Below, one piece after another: positions 1 to 6,850 of a stretch of DNA of 6,870 nt. Position 1 is the stretch's first letter; every line of letters starts with the position of its first letter. This stretch comes from Blastocatellia bacterium (GTDB taxonomy: Bacteria; Acidobacteriota; Blastocatellia; Pyrinomonadales; Pyrinomonadaceae). Made by a program: the position numbers and the translations under genes. The notes beneath the pieces were generated by a model that worked only from the letters and a program-made list of their open reading frames with translations, ran no database searches and was not told where the DNA came from. Where the stretch lies: assembly GCA_003175865.1 (NCBI GenBank), contig PSRF01000206.1, positions 1-6,870 on the forward strand. Reading direction: 5' to 3'.

Positions 1-1383
1 GTGATTGATTCCATCGCAGTACTTCCACTGGTGAATACTGCGACTGATCCAAATACTGAATACCTGTCAGACGGAATCTCTGACGCATTAATAAACAGCC
101 TGACTGAGTTGCAGCAACTACATGTCGTTGCTCGCAGCACAGCCTTTCGCTATAAGGGCAAGGAGGTTGACCCGCAGCAGGTTGGGCATGATCTAAATGT
201 GCGAGCCGTACTGACAGGACGTGTACGTCAGATGGGCGACAGGCTGGATGTTCAAGTTGATCTAGTTGACGTTACGACAGGGGCTCAGCTTTGGGGCGAG
301 GAATACGAGCGAAACATCTCGGATGTGCTGACGATCAAGCAAACGATCGCGCGCGAGGTCACTGAGAAGCTGAGGTTAAAATTGTTTGGTGCAGAACAAC
401 AAAAACTGGTTCGGCACGATACCACAAACGCGGAGGCGTATCAGCTCTATTTGCGCGGACGATATTTTTGGAATCATCGAACCGCAGACAATATTAAGCG
501 AGCGATAGAACAATTTCAGATGGCAATCGACCGCGATCCTAACTTCGCACTCGGCTACGTCGGACTCGCTGATTGTTATGGGTTGTTAGAGGAACTAGCT
601 GGCGTTCCTGCCACCGAAACGATAGCAAAAGCGAGAGCAGCAGCAGATCGTGCGCTACAGCTTGACGATTCACTTGCCGAGGCCCATACGTCATCGGCAT
701 TCGTGTTTCAACAGATGTGGCGTTGGCAGGAGACTCAGCGGGAATATGAACGTGCCATTAGCCTTAACCCAAATTACCCCACGGCCCACCACTGGTTTTC
801 AATTTACCTCAGGGCGCAGGGTAAGTTTGAAGATTCATTAAAAGAGATTCAGCGGGCGCACGAACTTGATCCGCTTTCTTCTGTAATCAGTCAAAACATT
901 GCTGAATTGGAGATTCTCAAAAACGACCTCAACTCCGCTGTTGCCCATTGCAAAGAGATCATCGAATTGGATCCGAACTTTCCCGGAGCACACGATGAGC
1001 TGGGGTTTGCATATCTCAAACAGCGTCGGTTTGATGACGCGATCGCGGAGCTTCGAAAAACTGTCGAATTGTCGGGGAGGTCAAGTCGAACTCTTGGCGA
1101 CTTAGGATATGCCGAGGCGGTACGCGGAAAACGTGTTGAGGCATTAGCGATTGAGAAAGAGCTCGAAGAAAGGTATGTGCGGCATGAGGCTCTTGGACAG
1201 TACGTTGCTGAAGTGTATGCCGGTCTGGGTGATAACGATAAGGCGTTTGAGTGGCTCGACAAGGATCTCGAACGGGGCATTGGCATTCGATTAATCTTCG
1301 TAAGATGGTGGTTCACTTTTGGCGAGCTTCGCAAAGATCCGCGCTACGTCGACCTTGTGCATCGCATGGGATTGCAGATTTAA
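1..1383 (+). CDS. TolB/FlgO-like domain plus TPR repeat protein, probably 5'-truncated
   Basis: The reading frame is open from the first base to a TAA stop and gives 460 residues. Residues about 3-130 match the TolB-amino-terminal/FlgO-like fold that follows the kinase or winged-helix domain in many acidobacterial regulators: an SIAVLPLVN strand, a YLSDGISDALINSL helix, VVARSTAFRYKG, then AVLTGRV and GAQLWGEEYER. From about residue 145 to 425 the chain is helical repeats of TPR type. Several end in the usual Asp/Asn-Pro turn (DPNF near 179, NPNY near 256, DPLS near 290, DPNF near 324). The tail, LRKDPRYVDLVHRMGL, is typical of these proteins. TPRs are protein-interaction scaffolds, so the role is probably signalling or regulation, with no catalytic residues visible. 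The GTG at base 1 is only the window edge. In relatives this domain sits inside a longer chain, so a kinase or DNA-binding domain, often followed by a membrane segment, may lie upstream. A free-standing protein starting at this GTG cannot be excluded. Confidence 0.85.
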   Translation: MIDSIAVLPLVNTATDPNTEYLSDGISDALINSLTELQQLHVVARSTAFRYKGKEVDPQQVGHDLNVRAVLTGRVRQMGDRLDVQVDLVDVTTGAQLWGEEYERNISDVLTIKQTIAREVTEKLRLKLFGAEQQKLVRHDTTNAEAYQLYLRGRYFWNHRTADNIKRAIEQFQMAIDRDPNFALGYVGLADCYGLLEELAGVPATETIAKARAAADRALQLDDSLAEAHTSSAFVFQQMWRWQETQREYERAISLNPNYPTAHHWFSIYLRAQGKFEDSLKEIQRAHELDPLSSVISQNIAELEILKNDLNSAVAHCKEIIELDPNFPGAHDELGFAYLKQRRFDDAIAELRKTVELSGRSSRTLGDLGYAEAVRGKRVEALAIEKELEERYVRHEALGQYVAEVYAGLGDNDKAFEWLDKDLERGIGIRLIFVRWWFTFGELRKDPRYVDLVHRMGLQI

Positions 1384-1459
1384 GAACGAACTGGAAAGTC
1401 GCGATCCAGCGGCAGACTCTGGACCAACATGCGATGCCATCAATTAAGATGAAGAGTTG

Positions 1460-1939
1460 ATGACTAATGCCCCTGCCAAACTAATCGGACTCATTTCCGA
1501 CACTCACGGGTTAATACGTCCTGAGGCGATCGACGCACTCAACGGCGTAGATATGATTCTCCATGCCGGCGATATTGGTAACCAGCAAGTACTCGACACT
1601 CTGAAGAAGATCGGCCCGGTCGTCGCAGTGCGAGGAAACAATGACAAGGGTGATTGGACGGAATCCCTTTCTGATTGGGAGGTGGTGGATGTCGGCGAAG
1701 TATCAATTTACATGTTGCATAACGTCAAAGAAATAGACATCAGTCCAGCGGGAGCCGGTTTTAATGTTGTCGTAAGTGGACATTCTCACCAGCCATCGGT
1801 TGTGGAACAGCGTGGAGTACTCTACGTCAATCCAGGTAGCGCTGGCCCAAGAAGGTTCACCCTCCCCGTGAGTGTGGCTCATCTGAGAGTTGCTGCAGAC
1901 AAGGTACAAGCAAAAATCATTGAGCTTCACGTGCAGTAG
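1460..1939 (+). CDS. YfcE/MJ0936-family metallophosphoesterase
   Basis: This is a 159-residue cytoplasmic metallophosphoesterase, close in length to MJ0936 and a little shorter than E. coli YfcE. The two-metal site can be read in order: SDTHG (Asp14, His16), HAGD (Asp38), GNND (Asn60/Asn61), a His at about 87 in MLHN, and GHSH (His108, His110), followed by the family's NPGS (124-127). Members hydrolyse phosphodiester or phosphomonoester bonds with Mn or other divalent metals in vitro; the physiological substrate is generally unknown. The third metal His sits in LHN rather than the more usual THG, but the His itself is present. A TTG directly precedes the chosen ATG in frame. The ATG is preferred because the purine-rich GAAGAG (1451-1456) would leave no spacing to the TTG, and even for the ATG the spacing is short. 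The gene follows the TPR gene by 76 bp on the same strand, and its last 23 bp overlap the end of the opposing ATPase gene. Confidence 0.92.
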   Translation: MTNAPAKLIGLISDTHGLIRPEAIDALNGVDMILHAGDIGNQQVLDTLKKIGPVVAVRGNNDKGDWTESLSDWEVVDVGEVSIYMLHNVKEIDISPAGAGFNVVVSGHSHQPSVVEQRGVLYVNPGSAGPRRFTLPVSVAHLRVAADKVQAKIIELHVQ

Positions 1940-4421
1940 ATAGGATTTTGACAGGCCGACATCCACGCAGGCGAACGTAAATTTCAGCAGCACCCACACT
2001 CAACAAAACCGCGAGGCTCGCCCACAGCAACCCAAACAAACCTGGCTGTTCCAATCCCAACACCAATCTCAAACCAGGCACGACCACTGTTAGAAGTTGT
2101 ACTCCTATACAGAAAATAACCGATAGATGTAGCCCAAGGTTCGTGCGCGGCATGGCGACGATACGACGGGCCGAATAGGCGAGAAGGAGTTGGCTAATGC
2201 TGCCGTATAAAAAGAGCAGTGTGCGGCATTCAGCCAGTCCGTAGCCATACGCCGGAAGCATCACCAATAACAGTCCTCCGATTAATGCTGACACACCACC
2301 GACAATCACAATGAAGCGCAGTGAAGCAGCATCGAGGAGCGGCGAGTTTGTATCTCGTGGTGGGCGTCGCATCAAACCATGATTGCGATCCAAACCAAGT
2401 ACCACAGCGGGTGGACCATTAGTAATCACATTGATCCAGAGTAGCTGCATCGCAGTGAGCGGAAGCACCAGGCCACCAGTTGCATCACGAAGATCCAACA
2501 GGAATGTTCCGAGGGCACCCACGACCACAATCAATGTCAAAGCGAAATTGGCGGCAAAGAGAAAGCGAATAAACTTCTGTATGTTTTCGTAGATGTTTCG
2601 ACCTTCTTTAATGGCAGCGACTATAGTGGCGAAGTTGTCATCGAGTAAGACCAGATCCGCCACTTCACGAGAGACATCGCTTCCGCGCAATCCCATTGCC
2701 ACTCCGACGTCTGAACGCTTGAGTGCCGGTGCATCATTTACTCCATCACCGGTGACTGCAACGATCTCGCCGTTGGCTTTTAGGGCTTCAACCAAACGCA
2801 ACTTTTCTTCCGGAGCAACGCGAGCAAAGACGTTGACTTCGGTCACAGCATTTCGCAGTTCCGCTGGTGACAAAGTGTGCAGATCGAGACCCGTGACAAC
2901 ACGGCCTGGAGAAATGCCAACTTCGCTCGCCACCGTAGATGCAGTGGCAGGATGATCTCCAGTTACCATTACTACTCGCAGTCCCGCGTTGCCTGCTTGT
3001 TGAATGGCTTCTGGCACTTCCGAACGTGGTGGATCCCACAGCAGCGCAAGACCCAGAAACGTCAGCTCATCGTCGCCTTCACCGTATCGCCAAGCCAAAG
3101 CGAGCACTCGAAAACCTTCGACTGCGTATGCTTCCGCCTTCTCTCCCCAACTTCTAAGCTCGTCGTTAGAAAGTCGGCTTCGTTTCAATAGGACTTCGGG
3201 CGCGCCTTTTAGATAACTCATCAGTTCGCCCCGTTCTCTGACCGTCACACGCATGAATTTGTATGAGCTGTCGAATGGAAGCAGACTGTGACGAGGACAT
3301 TCCTGGACCACTTCATCTACATCCACGTCATGGTCGTTTGCATAATTGAGCAGCGCTAGTTCAAGGGGATCGCCTGCCTTGCCATGTTCGGCATCGTTCG
3401 CCAACACCATTGCACGCAATGAACGCTCAGTGTCAGAGGTATCGAGATCCCTCACGTGCATGCGATTCTCAGTCAGCGTGCCGGTCTTGTCTGTTGCAAT
3501 CACAGTAACTGAACCAAGAGCTTCAACCGCGCTGAGGCGACGCACGACAGCTTTCTTTCTCGCCATGCGTTCTACACCCAGAGCCAACGTCAAGGTCAAT
3601 ACAGCCGGTAAGCCTTCCGGGACAGCAGCGACGGCGAGCGCTACAGCGAAGAGCAACACATGACCAAGTCGAGCGATACCCTCGACAAATAAACCGAACG
3701 CTGCGACCAATGCTGCGATGATCAGAATCCAACGCGCGACCTGGTTGCCGAAAAATATTAGTCGACGTTCGAGCGGAGTTTTTTCTGCTTCGATCGCGCC
3801 AATCATCTTCGCAAGATTACCGGCGGCGCTCGCTACTCCAGTGTGACTAACTTCCATGTAACCCTTGCCACGAGTGAGCAAAGTTCCACTGAGAAGGCTG
3901 TCGTCTGACGTCTTGCCTACCGGTACGGATTCACCCGTTACCATTGACTCGTCCACCATGACACCGTGGGCTTCGATTAACTTGCCATCCGCAGGAATGC
4001 GGTCGCCAGCATCGACACGTACCACATCGCCGGGCACAAGTTGCGCAGAAGGCAAGTGCGCGAGACGACCGTCGCGCATTACCCAAACGAGAGACTCAGC
4101 AAGTGCTTTTAACTTAGCCAGGGCAGCTTCTGCTTTGCTTTCCTGATAGACGCCAAGACCCGCATTGAGAAGCAGAATTACTGTTATTGCGGTTGATTCA
4201 AATGGCCAGCCTGAATGTCTCTCAAGAAACCAGATCGTCAGATCAATTCCGAGTGCGACGAGCAACACATAAATCAATGCGCTGCGAAATTGATTCAAGA
4301 AACGCCGCCACAACCGAACGGGAGGCGTTGCCGGTAGTTCGTTCCGTCCATGAATAACAATTCCCCGTTCGGCCTCTGCTGTGGTTAAACCCACCTGCGG
4401 TTTATTAACAACTTCGTTCAT
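1917..4421 (-). CDS. P2-type (SERCA/PacL-like) cation-transporting ATPase
   Basis: This complete 834-residue inner-membrane P-type ATPase couples ATP hydrolysis to cation transport. The order is a cation-ATPase N-terminal domain ([10 protein letters not shown]...GRNELP, 11-30), TM1-2 (about 48-93), an actuator domain with VTGES (161-165), and TM3-4 with PEGLP (268-272). Next come the phosphorylation motif DKTGTLT with Asp311, nucleotide-binding KGAPE (405-409), TGD (487-489), the hinge GDGVNDAP (558-565), and TM5-10 (about 618-817). Catalytic residues are intact. In the transport site Glu269 (SERCA Glu309), Asn625 (Asn768), Asn664 (Asn796) and Thr667 (Thr799) are kept. SERCA Glu771 is Leu628 and Asp800 is Asn668, while Gln744 lies where SERCA has Glu908. 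Annotation as a Ca2+ pump is therefore unsafe; 'cation, specificity unknown' is better. The ATG is firm: an in-frame TAG lies 27 nt upstream and no other start codon lies between. It has no clear Shine-Dalgarno. A sigma-54-like element lies about 30 bp upstream, and the gene is divergent from a Usp gene. Confidence 0.96.
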   Translation of the reverse strand: MNEVVNKPQVGLTTAEAERGIVIHGRNELPATPPVRLWRRFLNQFRSALIYVLLVALGIDLTIWFLERHSGWPFESTAITVILLLNAGLGVYQESKAEAALAKLKALAESLVWVMRDGRLAHLPSAQLVPGDVVRVDAGDRIPADGKLIEAHGVMVDESMVTGESVPVGKTSDDSLLSGTLLTRGKGYMEVSHTGVASAAGNLAKMIGAIEAEKTPLERRLIFFGNQVARWILIIAALVAAFGLFVEGIARLGHVLLFAVALAVAAVPEGLPAVLTLTLALGVERMARKKAVVRRLSAVEALGSVTVIATDKTGTLTENRMHVRDLDTSDTERSLRAMVLANDAEHGKAGDPLELALLNYANDHDVDVDEVVQECPRHSLLPFDSSYKFMRVTVRERGELMSYLKGAPEVLLKRSRLSNDELRSWGEKAEAYAVEGFRVLALAWRYGEGDDELTFLGLALLWDPPRSEVPEAIQQAGNAGLRVVMVTGDHPATASTVASEVGISPGRVVTGLDLHTLSPAELRNAVTEVNVFARVAPEEKLRLVEALKANGEIVAVTGDGVNDAPALKRSDVGVAMGLRGSDVSREVADLVLLDDNFATIVAAIKEGRNIYENIQKFIRFLFAANFALTLIVVVGALGTFLLDLRDATGGLVLPLTAMQLLWINVITNGPPAVVLGLDRNHGLMRRPPRDTNSPLLDAASLRFIVIVGGVSALIGGLLLVMLPAYGYGLAECRTLLFLYGSISQLLLAYSARRIVAMPRTNLGLHLSVIFCIGVQLLTVVVPGLRLVLGLEQPGLFGLLWASLAVLLSVGAAEIYVRLRGCRPVKILSTAREAQ

Positions 4422-4450
4422 AACTTGCGGACGACGACTGAGGAACTATC

Positions 4451-4466
4451 GGCATTCCTTGTGCCA
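4451..4466 (-). promoter_or_regulatory. Candidate sigma-54 (RpoN) -24/-12 promoter for the ATPase gene
   Basis: Read on the minus strand the element is TGGCAC-AAGGA-ATGCC. The -24 block TGGCAC is a perfect match to the RpoN consensus. The invariant GG and GC dinucleotides are exactly 10 nt apart. The -12 block is ATGC rather than TTGC, its one clear deviation. The expected start of transcription is about 12 nt downstream, near 4440, leaving a leader of about 20 nt before the ATPase ATG. Sigma-54 promoters need a bacterial enhancer-binding protein; no such gene is in the window and I see no convincing activator site. The motif match is seen directly; function is inferred. Confidence 0.45.
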
Positions 4467-4632
4467 GCGCATCGTCCCAAACTTCATGGATTTATCCGAG
4501 CGAAGTTTCGATGGAATTGAGAATTTTTTGGGCTGAACGTGTGGACTTTTGCGCAGAAACTAACTCCAGATGTCTCGCAATTCCACTTTTCCTGCGTCTT
4601 CAAATCGGTATGTAGTTTGCCACCTGGCTGCT

Positions 4633-4638
4633 GGGAGG
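4633..4638 (+). promoter_or_regulatory. Ribosome binding site fixing the Usp start
   Basis: GGGAGG lies 6 nt before the ATG at 4645. It decides between that ATG and an in-frame upstream ATG at 4570, which has no purine-rich site in front of it and would add 25 residues unlike the start of a Usp fold. Confidence 0.8.
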
Positions 4639-4644
4639 CACCTA

Positions 4645-5625
4645 ATGAAACTGCTCATTGCTTACGATGGTTCTCAATGCTCTGAATCAGCTCTGGACGA
4701 TCTGACTAATGCAGGTCTGCCGGAGACGGGCGAGGCGCTTGTCATGTCTGTAGCCGAAGTCTGGATGCCGCCTCCCCCACCATCTGCGGTCGAGATCGTC
4801 GAGATGGCTGTTAAAACTGAGGGTGTTCTAGCCCTCGAACGAAAGTACATTCCAAACGCTAACGTAATTAAGAATGCCGATCAGATGGCTGTACGGGCTG
4901 CTGCGAGATTCCAAGCGAGATTCCCTCGTTGGAAAATAGATCACGAAGCTCAGTGGGGTTCGCCTAATTGGGAGCTGTTTTCGAAAGCTGAGGATTGGAA
5001 AGCTGACTTAATCGTTGCCGGTTCTCATGGGCGAACTGCGTTGGGGCGCTTCTTCCTTGGCAGCATCTCACAATGGTTGCTGAACGAGGCTCACTGTTCG
5101 GTTCGCGTTGCGCGCGGAAAGGTCTACGAACCGAATCTTCCCGTTCGGCTAATTGTCGGCCTGGACGGTTCCGAAAATGCTAGGCTTGCGCTTGAAGAAG
5201 TCGCCTCCAGGCACTGGCCCAACAACAGCGAAGCACATGTCGTGATCTTTGATCAACCCCTTGAATCGATCATAGTCGGCGATTTTGTTCCACCGATCAG
5301 GAAAGCCTTCCAGGAATGCAACGAAGAAGAAAACGCGCATTCGCTTCGCATCGCGCGTAATGCTGCTGACTATTTGCGTGAAAAAGGTTTGTGTGCCGAA
5401 GCTATCGTCAAAGTCGGTGATCCAAAGCAGGGCCTCGTTCGGTATGCGGAAGAATGGCGAGCAGACTGTATCTTTATCGGCGCTACCGGTTTGACTAATC
5501 GCCTCGAACGATTCCTACTTGGCAGCACGGCGGCGGCTGTCGCTGCACGTGCGCACTGCTCGGTCGAAGTCGTGAGGAAAAGAGGACGCCGTGAAAGTCC
5601 GGAAGGTAATGGAAACGGTGACTGA
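4645..5625 (+). CDS. Tandem universal stress protein (two UspA domains)
   Basis: This 326-residue soluble protein is made of two UspA domains. Domain 1 spans about 1-156 and begins KLLIAYDGS (Asp8); domain 2 spans about 166-311 and begins RLIVGLDGS (Asp174). Domain 1 carries the complete ATP-binding signature G-2x-G-9x-G-S (Gly126, Gly129, Gly139, Ser140), so it probably binds ATP. In domain 2 the equivalent GATG...LLGS (Gly279, Gly282, Gly293, Ser294) has 10 rather than 9 residues between the second and third glycines. Each domain ends with the usual AHCSV-R/E-V strand (149-154 and 303-309). Residues after 312 form a short polar Gly/Arg/Asn-rich tail. Usp proteins act in the cytoplasm in stress survival and dormancy, often by ATP-dependent interaction with partners. 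The gene is divergent from the P-type ATPase (223 bp between start codons) and converges on the alcohol dehydrogenase (49 bp between stops). The start at 4645 is set by GGGAGG. Confidence 0.95.
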   Translation: MKLLIAYDGSQCSESALDDLTNAGLPETGEALVMSVAEVWMPPPPPSAVEIVEMAVKTEGVLALERKYIPNANVIKNADQMAVRAAARFQARFPRWKIDHEAQWGSPNWELFSKAEDWKADLIVAGSHGRTALGRFFLGSISQWLLNEAHCSVRVARGKVYEPNLPVRLIVGLDGSENARLALEEVASRHWPNNSEAHVVIFDQPLESIIVGDFVPPIRKAFQECNEEENAHSLRIARNAADYLREKGLCAEAIVKVGDPKQGLVRYAEEWRADCIFIGATGLTNRLERFLLGSTAAAVAARAHCSVEVVRKRGRRESPEGNGNGD

Positions 5626-5674
5626 ATTCTTGCCCAGTTGAAAACTGTTGTGCGATTAGCTTCGTAACTTTTGC

Positions 5675-6685
5675 TCAAGCACCGGTTGTCAAAACGACGC
5701 GAAACCTTACGCGACCGCTGTGCATTTGTTCATAAGCATCGGCCACGCGATCCAGGGGATACTTTTCAATCATCGGATGTACATTACTCAACGCGCTGAA
5801 TTCCAAGGTGTCTTGGGAATCCTTTGCTGTTCCGGAGTACCAACCGGCGACCGAACTCCGTTTCATGATCAAAGAGAACGCGCTAATCGTTAATGGCTCC
5901 AGCGGCGCTGCCGGTACCAGCAGTTTTCCATCAGGTGCCAATCCCTCAACCAAAACAGAAATTGCCTGGGCACTTGGCGCAGTCGCTAGAATTACACGCG
6001 CCCCTCCTAGCTTTTGCAGTTCTGCTACTACATCGCTGGCCGTCGCATCGATGTAATGATGTGCGCCGAGCTTCCTTGCCAACGCCTCTTTATCGTTACC
6101 CCGATTGATAGCAACTGTCTCGAATCCCATCTGCCGCGCGTACTGGACTCCGAGATGGCCCAACCCGCCAACGCCATGCACCGCGACGACATCTCGCGCG
6201 CGCGCCCCTGAGTTGCGCAGTGCGTTGAAGGTAGTAACACCAGCGCACATGAATGGCCCAGCCTCTTCAGCAGGAAGTTCATCAGGAATCGAGGCGACAG
6301 CAGCTGCAGGTGCAATCATGTACTCAGCATAGCCACCGTCGAAGTCAATGCCAGTGACCTTTCGATTAATGCACATTGCAAAGTCACCGCGACGACACTG
6401 TTCACACACAAAGTCGTGCCCACCGTGCCAACCGACACCGACGCGTTGGCCTTTGGACCAAGCTTTAACGTTCTCGCCTACTGCATCTATTCGTCCCGCG
6501 ATTTCGTGCCCGGGGATACGCGGATACTGTAGTCCGGGCCAAATACCGTCTTTGACAAGCACGTCGCTATGGCAAATGCCGCAGGCTTCAACCTTCACGC
6601 GCACCTGGCCATGGCCCGGCTCTGGCATATCACGCTCTACTAATTCCCAATCTCCGCCAGGTTTACTTATTTGTGCTGCTTTCAT
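5675..6685 (-). CDS. Zinc-type (MDR superfamily) alcohol dehydrogenase
   Basis: This 336-residue cytoplasmic medium-chain dehydrogenase probably oxidises primary alcohols or reduces aldehydes using NAD(P). Seen in order are the GroES-like domain with catalytic-zinc ligands Cys38 (ACGICHSD), His60-Glu61 (PGHE) and Cys147 (MCAGVTTFNAL), a structural-zinc lobe (about 91-105), the Rossmann motif GVGGLGHLG (171-179), and a C-terminal IEKYPLD...RVVL segment. The structural lobe has three cysteines (94, 97, 105) and Asp91 where classical enzymes have the first Cys. The end of the second Rossmann strand reads AINRG, lacking the Asp that usually marks NAD preference, so NADP use is possible but unproven. 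I chose the internal ATG at 6685 (MKAAQISKPGG, the usual family start), with GGTGA 4 nt upstream. An in-frame ATG at 6697 would add four residues (MGDK) and is the alternative. It faces the Usp gene tail-to-tail; a perfect hairpin sits 41 bp upstream of the chosen start. Confidence 0.95.
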   Translation of the reverse strand: MKAAQISKPGGDWELVERDMPEPGHGQVRVKVEACGICHSDVLVKDGIWPGLQYPRIPGHEIAGRIDAVGENVKAWSKGQRVGVGWHGGHDFVCEQCRRGDFAMCINRKVTGIDFDGGYAEYMIAPAAAVASIPDELPAEEAGPFMCAGVTTFNALRNSGARARDVVAVHGVGGLGHLGVQYARQMGFETVAINRGNDKEALARKLGAHHYIDATASDVVAELQKLGGARVILATAPSAQAISVLVEGLAPDGKLLVPAAPLEPLTISAFSLIMKRSSVAGWYSGTAKDSQDTLEFSALSNVHPMIEKYPLDRVADAYEQMHSGRVRFRVVLTTGA

Positions 6686-6689
6686 TTTG

Positions 6690-6694
6690 TCACC
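6690..6694 (-). promoter_or_regulatory. Ribosome binding site for the alcohol dehydrogenase
   Basis: On the minus strand GGTGA lies 4 nt before the ATG at 6685. It supports that start over the ATG at 6697, whose only purine-rich upstream stretch is a weak AGAAG. The spacing is a little short, so the choice is a preference rather than a proof. Confidence 0.5.
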
Positions 6695-6726
6695 CATGAT
6701 TGCTTCTAAACTAGGTCAGAGAAATT

Positions 6727-6746
6727 CCACGGACCGCACTCCGTGG
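6727..6746. repeat. Perfect 7-bp inverted repeat in the alcohol dehydrogenase leader
   Basis: CCACGGA and TCCGTGG flank a 6-nt spacer. The element lies 29 bp upstream of the first in-frame ATG (6697) of the dehydrogenase and 41 bp upstream of the preferred one. It could be an operator for a dimeric regulator or an RNA hairpin in the leader. Neither strand has a clear T-run after it, so a simple intrinsic terminator is unlikely. Part of its sequence (GCACTCCGTGGGATGG) resembles the hairpin at the window edge. Confidence 0.6.
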
Positions 6747-6850
6747 GATGGTTAAGAACCTTCTAGCAAGATGCCGAATTGCCTTTTCAGCGCTCTTTCG
6801 CGCAATGACTAGAGTTAATAAACATGGTCTGTAGAACGACTTTGAAGAAT

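Noticed and set aside
891..1334. Antisense 147-codon open frame within the TPR gene
   Set aside because: It is a low-complexity Ser/Arg-rich shadow of a clearly conserved coding frame, with no recognisable domain.
4471..4550. DosR-box-like half sites (GTCCCAAA at 4474, GGACTTTT at 4543)
   Set aside because: Each matches only half of the palindromic DosR consensus and the two are about 70 bp apart; not enough to call a hypoxia operator.
4512..4585. 8-bp inverted repeat TGGAATTG / CAATTCCA upstream of usp
   Set aside because: The arms are 58 bp apart and an 8-mer pair is expected by chance at appreciable frequency in a region of this size. A related AATTCCAC upstream of the dehydrogenase is equally likely to be chance.
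4587..4614. Possible sigma-70 promoter for usp (TTTTCC with TATGTA)
   Set aside because: The -35 match is poor and only the -10-like hexamer is tolerable, so it is not distinguishable from background.
4626..4640. Second GG-N10-GC arrangement on the plus strand before usp
   Set aside because: It overlaps the ribosome binding site and lies within 20 bp of the start codon, with poor flanking match to the RpoN consensus.
4570..4644. Upstream in-frame ATG giving a 25-residue longer Usp
   Set aside because: The extension has no ribosome binding site and is unlike a Usp N-terminus, while the ATG at 4645 has GGGAGG 6 nt upstream and starts the canonical first strand.
5635..5647. CAGTT-GAA-AACTG hairpin between usp and the dehydrogenase as a terminator
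   Set aside because: The stem is only 5 bp, AT-rich, and has no T-run following it on either strand.
6756..6765. AGAACCTTCT dyad upstream of the dehydrogenase
   Set aside because: 4-bp arms around a 2-bp centre are common by chance and there is no second copy.
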